This document shows, piece by piece, positions 8,664 to 15,918 of a stretch of DNA of 64,000 bases (the stretch's first letter is position 1; every line of letters begins with the position of its first letter). Where the stretch lies: assembly GCA_965533275.1 (NCBI GenBank), contig CBESWG010000001.1:215360-279359 (forward strand), given 5' to 3'. The DNA is from JAUXEH01 sp965533275. Lineage in GTDB: Bacteria; Acidobacteriota; Aminicenantia; Aminicenantales; Aminicenantaceae. Below the pieces are notes generated by a model. It was not told the origin of the DNA. It did no database searches and saw nothing but the letters and a program-made list of their open reading frames with translations. Position numbers and translations under genes: made by a program.

Positions 8664-11138
8664 TTACTCCAGCCTGATCGCGAGTTTTACCTCGCGGGAC
8701 GTGGGAATGAAAAGCTTCAGTGACCGGGCTCCTGATTTTAGGAATGACACGTCATTCGTTTCCATGACGACATCTCCGATCTTTCCTGGGCTAAGTAGGG
8801 TGATTTCCTGGTCTATGCCCGATTTCAGAATAAGGACGATGTTTCCGGGTTCCCATTTGAGGCTCCTGACCTCCACCTGGCCCCGGCACAACACGCCTTC
8901 GATGGTGCCGGAGGGCCAGGCAGTGGGGAGGGCGGGCAGGAGCTGGATCTCGCCGGGTTGGGAGGCTACAAGCATCTTGATGATAACCGCCGGCATGCCG
9001 CCGCTGATGTCCATGTTGAAGAGCGCCTTGTAGTTGTGTGTGGACGCCAGGCTGGGATACCAATAGTCGTTGATCAGTGGGATCAAGGACTGGTACGCAA
9101 GTTCAGAATCCCCCAGGCTGGCCGCAGCCAGACCAAGTTGTACGAGCCCAAAAGACATGAAGCCCCGTTTTCTTTCCCTTGCGTTCCAGTACCGTTCGAG
9201 TTTGAGTTCGATGACACGCCTGAACCCGGCCTGGAGAGCATCATCCCGCGCGATCTCTTCCGGCGTCCCGTCATAGAGCGCATACAGCTGCGAGGAATGA
9301 CGATGGTTGTAGTTGTCCTCAAAAACAGGCGCCAGCCATTCCTTGACCGCCCCGTCTTCGTTGATGAGATATTCCGGCATTTTCGCCAACATCTCCCGCC
9401 AGACGCCGATCTTCTCCTGGTTCGCTCTCACAACCTGAGAGGCCGCGATGGTGTTGCGCAGCAGTTCCTTGGCCGCCGCCACATCCATGGTTGCATTGAA
9501 GGTCGTCTGAGAGCGTGTGTTGCTGGGAGCGTTTTCCGGTGACTGCGTGGGGCTGAAGATGTACCTCCCGTCCGGGCCTTCAAACAGGTAGTCCTCGAAG
9601 AATACCGCCGCTTTTTCCATGAAAGGCAGGGCGTGTTCTTCCAGAAACTCGCGATCACCGGTATATAGGTAATAGTCGTAGAAGAAATGGGCTGCCCAGG
9701 CAGCACCCGCCACCCAGAACGCTCCCGGAAAACGGACGGTGAAGGAATTGTTGAAGCCATCCGTAGTCGATCTCGAAGGAAGCACGACGCCGCGCGCCCC
9801 GAATATGCGTTGGGCGTTCAGCTCCAGATAGGGGACGATAGACTCGATGTAGTTCGTATAGGCCAGCAGGAGCTCGGGCATGTTGCCCATCAGCATGCTG
9901 GCAAGCGCAGAGGGGACATTGCCGTTGTGCGTGAAGTCGCTGGCCCAAGGCGGATTATAGGTCCCTGCCCAGACACCCTGCAGGGTGGGTGGCAGCTCAC
10001 CGGTGCTCGAGATGATGTTGTAGCGTCCGGCATCGAATTCCTTTTCTATCAAAGCCTTGGACGGAGTGTCATCGCTCGTTTTTTCTAGCAGCTCTTCGGT
10101 GGTCAGCCTGTGGTCCGTCCCGCCGCCCAGGTCCAAACGTACACGATCGAACAACTCCCCGTGAATCTCGGCATGGCGATCGAGCAGCTGCTCGAAATCG
10201 GCAGGAAGGGCCGACATGGCACTTCTCATTTCATCCAATCGTGTGGAGTCGGGATCGAAGATGACGTCCAGATCGATGAAGATCAGAATCTCATCCGCTC
10301 CAGACACGTCCAGCCGCTCCCCTGTGGATCTGATGGTGCCTTCCTCAGCCAGGACCAGCGCGACACCCTCGAGCTTATGGATCGAGCCGGGATAGGCGTT
10401 GGCAAAGCTGTTTGTGAACGTGAGAGCAGAGCCCTCTGCCGTCGTTTCCAGGTCCCGGATGTTCCGTTTGAAGCGCTCATGCTCCGGATCCCTGGGAGCA
10501 AATTCCAGCCTACAGTTTACAATTCCTGGTGCCGGTCCCGAGATCAAAAGGACCGCTACTCCGTCAGCGCGCGACACGAACAGCTTGCGTTCAAAAACGC
10601 CCCTGTCGTCGGACCAGCGTACGGTAGCCAGGCCGGTCTGGAAGTCCACGGACCGCAGATAGTTTTTGATCTTTCCCTTGCTGTTCGTCATGCGGATCCT
10701 GAGATCAAAGGCTGGGAAGAGGCAGTCGGGGTAGAGGAAACCTTCCTGTTCCGATACGTCCAATGTCAGCTGTTCTGCCTGCTGGTACAGGCCCCGTTCG
10801 ATAAGGCGCCTGATCTCGAAAAGGCGGGGCGCCGTAAGCGGAGGCAAAATCGGATCCCTCTCAGGAAGGAACATGCGTTCGTGGCTGAACACGATCGTCT
10901 CATCAAGGGGCCGGCTCAAAACGCTGGCTCCGATCGTTCCGTTCGCGGTGATCAGCCCCTGCTCCCAGGTCTCTGCTGGCTCCGAACTGATGAAGCCGCG
11001 CTCGGGCACGAGTGCTTCCCGGACAGCAGAGGAGGCAGATTCCACCGAGGCCGAAGAGCTCGATAGCGCATCACAAGACGTTCCCAAAATGATTGCTGCC
11101 AGGAGGGGAATCATGGCCCAAAATTGTCTATGTTTCAT
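8664..11138 (-). CDS. Glycoside hydrolase family 95 alpha-L-fucosidase, lipoprotein
   Basis: This 824-residue protein fits GH95, an inverting family that removes terminal alpha-1,2-linked L-fucose (some members act on L-galactose). A lipobox-like LGTSC puts the lipidated cysteine at residue 22. The N-terminal domain has SHERMFLPERDPILPP and LFEIRRLIERGLYQQAE. The catalytic (alpha/alpha)6 barrel shows FTHNGNVPSAL near residue 405 (the asparagine pair of the active site), SPTQSPENAP near 533, NATMDVAAAKELL near 550 and a FNMDISGGMP segment near 709 holding the expected aspartate. The C-terminal beta domain ends in SREVKLAIRLE. It is divergent from the GH29 fucosidase, so the two may be controlled together. 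Confidence 0.88.
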   Translation of the reverse strand: MKHRQFWAMIPLLAAIILGTSCDALSSSSASVESASSAVREALVPERGFISSEPAETWEQGLITANGTIGASVLSRPLDETIVFSHERMFLPERDPILPPLTAPRLFEIRRLIERGLYQQAEQLTLDVSEQEGFLYPDCLFPAFDLRIRMTNSKGKIKNYLRSVDFQTGLATVRWSDDRGVFERKLFVSRADGVAVLLISGPAPGIVNCRLEFAPRDPEHERFKRNIRDLETTAEGSALTFTNSFANAYPGSIHKLEGVALVLAEEGTIRSTGERLDVSGADEILIFIDLDVIFDPDSTRLDEMRSAMSALPADFEQLLDRHAEIHGELFDRVRLDLGGGTDHRLTTEELLEKTSDDTPSKALIEKEFDAGRYNIISSTGELPPTLQGVWAGTYNPPWASDFTHNGNVPSALASMLMGNMPELLLAYTNYIESIVPYLELNAQRIFGARGVVLPSRSTTDGFNNSFTVRFPGAFWVAGAAWAAHFFYDYYLYTGDREFLEEHALPFMEKAAVFFEDYLFEGPDGRYIFSPTQSPENAPSNTRSQTTFNATMDVAAAKELLRNTIAASQVVRANQEKIGVWREMLAKMPEYLINEDGAVKEWLAPVFEDNYNHRHSSQLYALYDGTPEEIARDDALQAGFRRVIELKLERYWNARERKRGFMSFGLVQLGLAAASLGDSELAYQSLIPLINDYWYPSLASTHNYKALFNMDISGGMPAVIIKMLVASQPGEIQLLPALPTAWPSGTIEGVLCRGQVEVRSLKWEPGNIVLILKSGIDQEITLLSPGKIGDVVMETNDVSFLKSGARSLKLFIPTSREVKLAIRLE

Positions 11139-11349
11139 TTAACCTATCCCTATCTCAGGTCTAGAACTTCACTCATAATAATAGAAAGATGAGCCCGGCT
11201 CCACTAAAACTTGGGGAAATTCCAACCGAGCTAATATGGTCAAGAGTTCACTCCTTCTCTAATATCGAGTTTATCGAGGAGCTGGGCACAAAACAGCAGA
11301 TGTCATGATTTTTTTCTACTGCGCTTGAAAGACGATGCCTTTTCTCTCT

Positions 11350-11379
11350 TTGACCGCCCGTTTTTAACTGTGTTATCTT
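11350..11379 (+). promoter_or_regulatory. Candidate promoter for the GH29 fucosidase gene
   Basis: TTGACC at 11350-11355 and TATCTT at 11374-11379 are 18 bases apart. They lie 27 bases before the ATG at 11407, with a GGGAGGG ribosome-binding site at 11395-11401 between. The 268-base gap between the divergent fucosidases would hold both promoters. I could not place the GH95 promoter with the same clarity. Confidence 0.4.
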
Positions 11380-11406
11380 TAATCATCTGTGATCGGGAGG
11401 GAACAC

Positions 11407-12849
11407 ATGAGAACGTACAGAAACATTCAAGTCATATTCTCGGGCCTTTTATCATGGATTTTTCTATGGGTTTTGCTGCTTGCCTGCATCTTCCTGGTGA
11501 CTTCCTGTGCGCCTGAGTCTGGTTCCCTTGAGTCTCGCGCGTTGGTACCGGAAGATCAGGTGCGGCTTTCCAATGATCCAGGGAAGACTGAGGCTTTCAG
11601 GGACGCAGGCCTGGGGCTTTTCGTCCATTGGGGACCGAATTCCCAGGTCGGATCGGAGATAAGCTGGCCCTTGAACGGCGCCGATCAAGAATATATCGAA
11701 AAGTACTATGCGCTCTCTGAGACCTTCGATCCCGTGGATTTCGACGCGAGGGAGTGGGCCAGGTTGGCCAAACTGGCCGGCATGGAATATGTCGTGTTCA
11801 CGACCAAGCATCACGACGGATTCTGCATGTTCGATACACGATACAGCGATTTCAAGATTACGAACACTCCTTTTGGCAAGGATATTGTCGCCCAGGTCAC
11901 CGAGGCCTTCCGCAGCGAGGGCCTGCTCGTTGGTTTTTATTATTCTCCGGGTGATTTCCGGTACCACTACGAAACCGGAGTTCCTCAGCAGGGATTGATG
12001 GTGCCCGCCTTCGAGAGCAACGCTCCTTTCGGCACGGAAAGGCTGGGATTCCTCGATTATGAAAAGGCACAGATAGAAGAACTCCTTACCCAATATGGAG
12101 ATATCTTCATGCTCTGGTTCGACGGGCAGTGTGATCCCTTGAAAAAGCATGCCTGGCGAGTGCGGCAGGACATCTTCATCGGCCGCGGTGAGATCCCCAC
12201 TCCGGAACAGCGGATTCCCGGTGAAGCATCCGACCACGCCTGGGAAAGCTGCATGACCACGAGCTGGCAGTGGTCCTATCAGCCCAACCCGGACCTGCGG
12301 ACCTCAAGAGAGGTAATCGAAAACCTCATCAAGATCAGGTCGCGGGGCGGTAACATGCTCCTCAATGTGGGCCCGCGTCCTGATGGCCGCATCGCCTCCC
12401 ATGATGAGTCCATCCTCCGAGACCTGGGTTTGTGGATGATGATGTATGGAGAAGCCGTCCGAGGAGTGCGCCCCTGGATTTTGACGAACGAAGGAGATGT
12501 CTGGTTCACCCAGAAAACCAAAAATGGATCCACAACCCTGTATGCAATCGTAGATTTCGATTTCGATTCGGAAGGGACGACACGCCGGAGCTTTTCTGGC
12601 CGGCGGCTGATCTTAAGGTCTGTACTTGCGACAGAAGCGACTGAAGTATCCATACTGGGGCAGGAAGGGGGGTGTTCCTGGTCCCAAGAAAACGATGGGC
12701 TTCACATTGCCGCCTTCAACAAACACACCGTACAGATCATAGCCAACCCGGGCAGCCTAACTGAAAGTGAGCAGAGCCGCTGGAGCATGGGCCCGGACTG
12801 GCCGGTGGCGATCAGGATCCGCGCAGTCAAACCCGTCCAACGAGACTGA
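11407..12849 (+). CDS. Glycoside hydrolase family 29 alpha-L-fucosidase, lipoprotein
   Basis: This 480-residue protein is a GH29 retaining alpha-fucosidase, which cleaves terminal alpha-linked fucose. A hydrophobic leader ending VTSC marks a lipoprotein. Family features are GLGLFVHWGPNSQ, the GMEYVVFTTKHHDGFCMFDT block near residue 136 with the substrate-binding histidines, and IFMLWFDGQ near 237 with the probable nucleophile aspartate. WQWSYQPN and GGNMLLNVGPRPDG close the barrel, followed by a C-terminal beta domain. ATG at 11407 follows GGGAGGG; an upstream in-frame GTG at 11389 is less likely. It forms a divergent pair with the GH95 gene. Confidence 0.9.
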   Translation: MRTYRNIQVIFSGLLSWIFLWVLLLACIFLVTSCAPESGSLESRALVPEDQVRLSNDPGKTEAFRDAGLGLFVHWGPNSQVGSEISWPLNGADQEYIEKYYALSETFDPVDFDAREWARLAKLAGMEYVVFTTKHHDGFCMFDTRYSDFKITNTPFGKDIVAQVTEAFRSEGLLVGFYYSPGDFRYHYETGVPQQGLMVPAFESNAPFGTERLGFLDYEKAQIEELLTQYGDIFMLWFDGQCDPLKKHAWRVRQDIFIGRGEIPTPEQRIPGEASDHAWESCMTTSWQWSYQPNPDLRTSREVIENLIKIRSRGGNMLLNVGPRPDGRIASHDESILRDLGLWMMMYGEAVRGVRPWILTNEGDVWFTQKTKNGSTTLYAIVDFDFDSEGTTRRSFSGRRLILRSVLATEATEVSILGQEGGCSWSQENDGLHIAAFNKHTVQIIANPGSLTESEQSRWSMGPDWPVAIRIRAVKPVQRD

Positions 12850-12889
12850 CAGCTCTGAACCGTTCTGTCCCAGAAGAGACGGAAATGCG

Positions 12890-13879
12890 CTAGAATCTCA
12901 GGCCGAGCATCACAACGAATGCTCGAGATTTTATCCAGGCATCCGATGCATCTTCGCCTTCATCACCCGTATCGAGCGAATTTGACAGCCCCATATAGTA
13001 GCGCCCATCGATCACGAGGTTGGTTTTCCCCATGGAAAACTCGAGCCCCCCTCCGAACACCAGTCCGAAATCGGTGGACTTCGTAAATTCTTTGACATCC
13101 TCGGAGGTTTTCTCCTCACTCACTACTTCACCGTCCATAAGGATCGTTTCCGTCAAATCAACATTACTGGAGAGCACGAAAGATCCTTCGAATCCGCCGG
13201 CGACATACGGACTTGTGCCCTCAGAGAATTTGTATTTAACAAGAATCGGGACGCTGAGGACATCGGTCTTTAATACAAGCTTGGTCTCGTAGTCGGTGCC
13301 CTTATCTTCGAATTTAAAACCTTTCTGATGGTAGAGAGCATCGACCTCAACAAAAAGATTCGGAGAGAAACCATGTTCGTAGCCGACTCCAGCAATAAAG
13401 CCCATCTTGTAGGTCGGCTTGTCGGTAACGTCTCCATCGTCTTCAAAGGCCACGTTGGCCATGCTCAAGCCGCCCATGATCTTAAATCCGCCTTTTTTAG
13501 CTGCCGTGCCATAGGTGCCCGGAGGCGGAGGCGGAGGCGGAGCCTGCCGCTGTTGAGGAGGAGGGGGGGCGACATCTTTTTGTGTGGGAGCGTCTGAGAG
13601 GAGTTCCACATCACTAATGTGGAGGTAGCCCGTTACTGTGATCCCCTGCTCGTTTCTGGGGAGCTCGGCCAAGTACCATTCTCCCTTTTTGAGAGTGACT
13701 TTCAGGATCGCGCCCATGGGGACAGAAGTAATGATCTTGCTGTCGGGATCAGGGTCGAGCCGTACTTTTGCAGTTTCGACGATGATTCGTATGCTGGATT
13801 CCTGGCTGTGCGCAAGGATTGGCACGATCAGCAGTGCAATCAAAGCAACGGTCCAGGTGAAACGTTTGAGGTCCTTCAT
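12890..13879 (-). CDS. SH3-domain protein with proline-rich linker and outer-membrane beta-barrel
   Basis: This 329-residue exported protein has a signal peptide (1-25) and a bacterial SH3-type domain at about 28-92 (TAKVRLDPDPDSKIITSVPMG ... LKKGEWYLAEL). A proline-rich linker at about 100-122 follows, then a barrel-like region of porin-family type at about 130-329 ending VVMLGLRF. The SH3 domain may bind peptidoglycan, tethering the barrel to the cell wall; that is inference. An AGGAGGAG site precedes the ATG at 13879. The linker is encoded by a short tandem GGAGGC-type repeat, which could vary in length. Confidence 0.72.
   Translation of the reverse strand: MKDLKRFTWTVALIALLIVPILAHSQESSIRIIVETAKVRLDPDPDSKIITSVPMGAILKVTLKKGEWYLAELPRNEQGITVTGYLHISDVELLSDAPTQKDVAPPPPQQRQAPPPPPPPGTYGTAAKKGGFKIMGGLSMANVAFEDDGDVTDKPTYKMGFIAGVGYEHGFSPNLFVEVDALYHQKGFKFEDKGTDYETKLVLKTDVLSVPILVKYKFSEGTSPYVAGGFEGSFVLSSNVDLTETILMDGEVVSEEKTSEDVKEFTKSTDFGLVFGGGLEFSMGKTNLVIDGRYYMGLSNSLDTGDEGEDASDAWIKSRAFVVMLGLRF
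13521..13542. repeat. Short GGAGGC tandem repeat within the SH3-barrel gene
   Basis: About three and a half units of GGAGGC on the plus strand encode part of the polyproline linker in the minus-strand gene. The unit is 6 bases, so changes in copy number would keep the frame and only alter linker length. Confidence 0.7.
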
Positions 13880-14034
13880 TTCTCCTCCTTGAGGAATGGA
13901 TATCTTCTAGTTTAGAAATTCAGCTAAAAAAAGCAAGGAATATAATTAATTACTTTAAAAAAGTGCTTCCCTAGGGGCGTTTTATGCTTCCTATAAACGG
14001 AGGCCTCGGTTGTTCAGGGCACGGGAATAGAAAT

Positions 14035-14202
14035 TTAGGATGCGGGCCCCCACACTTGACCAGTCATAGTTCCTTGCCTCCAGCCTACCACCTGCACCGC
14101 GCCCCAAGTTAAAAGGGCGATCAGAGAGGCCAGAAAAACGAGAGCGCTGCCCTGGAGTGCTTTTTTCGCCAGCTTGGTTCCGGCTTCGGTTGAAGTATGC
14201 AT
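14035..14202 (-). CDS. Possible 55-residue single-membrane-span protein
   Basis: The 457-base gap between 13880 and 14336 contains one plausible small minus-strand frame. It starts with ATG at 14202 and stops with TAA at 14035. The product begins MHTSTEAGTKLAKKALQ and has one hydrophobic segment at about residues 19-40, rich in Leu and Ala, followed by GWRQG. No clear ribosome-binding site is visible upstream, and I recognise no family with confidence. It may be a real small membrane protein or chance. I see nothing else in the rest of the gap. Confidence 0.3.
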   Translation of the reverse strand: MHTSTEAGTKLAKKALQGSALVFLASLIALLTWGAVQVVGWRQGTMTGQVWGPAS

Positions 14203-14336
14203 AACGAAGCGCCCAGCTTACTGTGTTCCATGGTCAGACATCAAGAGCAGCATGTCTATTGATATCCGGCTCATGCCTGACTATAATTCAAACTCATGTT
14301 CGGACATGATCCCGATTCTTCAAGAGGAGGCAGTTG

Positions 14337-15500
14337 ATGCCACTGTTTGGACCTCCAAATGTCCAAAAGTTGAAGTCCCGGCTGGATATCCGGGGTTTAA
14401 TCAAGGCTCTGGACTATACGAAAAAGATAGAGATTCAAAGAGAAGCCGTGAAGGCCCTGGGAGCACTCAGGGCCGAGGCGTCGATAGAGCCGCTGATCTC
14501 CCAGCTCGAGGACGAAAATTGCGAATATCAAGCTCTGGTCATCTCAGCCCTGGGAGAGATCAAAGCTGAGGATGCGGTACCTTCTCTGCTCAGCCGCCTT
14601 CGAAAACAAGGGGCCAGCGCCAGCGCCCCTGAGCTGACCGCGCTGCAGAACATCGGCCAGCCGGCGGCAGCCCCACTCCTGGACGTACTCCGCGACAATG
14701 CCCAGGACATGAAACAGTCACTCGCACTTATCAGAACTTTGGAAGCGCTCGGTGGAGACAGTGTGTCTGACGGGTTCCAGGAACTCATCTCTGCCAGATT
14801 TCCCTCTTTGATCGTTCCCTTGGCCGAAGCGCTCATCAGGAAGAATGACACACGTGTTATCCAGCGCCTTGCCGATGTATTGAGCACATCCCCCGGAGAA
14901 ACTTGGTCCGCCCGGGTCGCCGCGATCTTAGAGGAGCTGGGCTGGATTCCCAGCGGTGAATCCCAAGAAGCCGCGAATTTTCTGGCCAAACGCGAGTGGA
15001 ATAGGCTGGCCGAGCTTGGTGAACCAGCGGTCTTGCTCTTGAATCAACATCTGACAACAGGTCCTGTCTCAGAGATTGGGAATGCAGCGGAAACTCTCGG
15101 ACAGATCGGCGATGAAAGGGCCGTAGATCCCATTGCAGCCCTGCTGAATCACAGGCGACCGGAGATCGCGGTAACGGCCGCTCGTGCGCTGGGAGAGATC
15201 GGCAGCAGCCAATCTGTCGAGATCCTCCTGCAGACTTCGGTGGATTCGGACTCAAAATCACTCCAGGCTGAAGTAGAGAGGTCCCTGGCCAAGATCGGCT
15301 CATCAGCCGTAAAACCCTTGATCGACCAGCTCAACAGCAGCGATCCGCAAGAGAGAAAAACCGCAGTCCGGATCCTTGGCGAGATAGGGGATAGGCGAGC
15401 ACTCGATTTTCTCATCTCGGCCCAGGATGATCCCTCTCTCCAGCCCGAACTGGATGCAGCACTCGATCAACTTGGTTGGGAACCACACAACGGCCAGTAA
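14337..15500 (+). CDS. HEAT-repeat (PBS-lyase type) protein
   Basis: This 387-residue protein without signal peptide is built of repeated helical pairs such as QREAVKALGALRAEASIEPLI, YQALVISALGEIKAEDAVPSL, EIAVTAARALGEIGSSQS and ERKTAVRILGEIGDRRALDFL. This is the PBS-lyase/HEAT pattern, a scaffold for protein-protein contacts. ATG at 14337 lies 6 bases after AAGAGGAGG; the TTG just before it is too close to the site. The partner is unknown. The PadR gene starts 88 bases downstream, with its own candidate promoter between, so co-transcription is doubtful. Confidence 0.85.
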   Translation: MPLFGPPNVQKLKSRLDIRGLIKALDYTKKIEIQREAVKALGALRAEASIEPLISQLEDENCEYQALVISALGEIKAEDAVPSLLSRLRKQGASASAPELTALQNIGQPAAAPLLDVLRDNAQDMKQSLALIRTLEALGGDSVSDGFQELISARFPSLIVPLAEALIRKNDTRVIQRLADVLSTSPGETWSARVAAILEELGWIPSGESQEAANFLAKREWNRLAELGEPAVLLLNQHLTTGPVSEIGNAAETLGQIGDERAVDPIAALLNHRRPEIAVTAARALGEIGSSQSVEILLQTSVDSDSKSLQAEVERSLAKIGSSAVKPLIDQLNSSDPQERKTAVRILGEIGDRRALDFLISAQDDPSLQPELDAALDQLGWEPHNGQ

Positions 15501-15588
15501 CTCTATTTATCCCACTCATTTTTATACTTATTGAGATTTCCTAAACCCTTTTTACTAATCTTTCGTAATAATAGGCAGGAGACAAGAT

Positions 15589-15918
15589 ATGGAAGTCCTA
15601 TCCAGAGCAGATGAGATCCTGCTTCTAACGATCCTCAGACTGGAAGACGATGCCTACGGCGTCAGTATTGTGAGGGAAGTTCATACGCGGACCGGCAAGA
15701 AACTCAAGCCGGGTGGCCTTTGGGTTTCCTTAGACATCTTGGCAAAAAGAGGCTTGATATCCAAAAGCATGGGAGATCCCACACCCCAGAGGGGCGGACG
15801 CAGCAAGATCTACTACACGCTAACGCACTCAGGGCTCGAAGCGCTGAAAAGAGTAGAAGAATTCAACCGTTCATTGTGGGACGGGATGCAGGAAGGGATA
15901 AAGGATTACCCGATTTGA
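15589..15918 (+). CDS. PadR-family transcriptional regulator
   Basis: This 109-residue winged-helix protein has the PadR arrangement: LSRADEILLLTILRLEDDAYGVSI, then the recognition region KKLKPGGLWVSLDILAKRGLI, a wing with RGGRSKIYYTLTHSGLEAL, and a short C-terminal helix. PadR proteins repress neighbouring genes, often for transporters responding to toxic compounds. The stop codon overlaps the ATG of the following permease (TGATG at 15916-15920), so the two are translationally coupled. A weak promoter-like pair, TTGAGA at 15531 and ACTAAT at 15554, lies upstream. The same pairing recurs at 52.4 kb. Confidence 0.9.
   Translation: MEVLSRADEILLLTILRLEDDAYGVSIVREVHTRTGKKLKPGGLWVSLDILAKRGLISKSMGDPTPQRGGRSKIYYTLTHSGLEALKRVEEFNRSLWDGMQEGIKDYPI

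Noticed and set aside
13521..13572. A phase-variable repeat in the SH3-barrel gene.
   Set aside because: The unit is 6 bases, so length changes cannot shift the frame; the nearby G-run is short.
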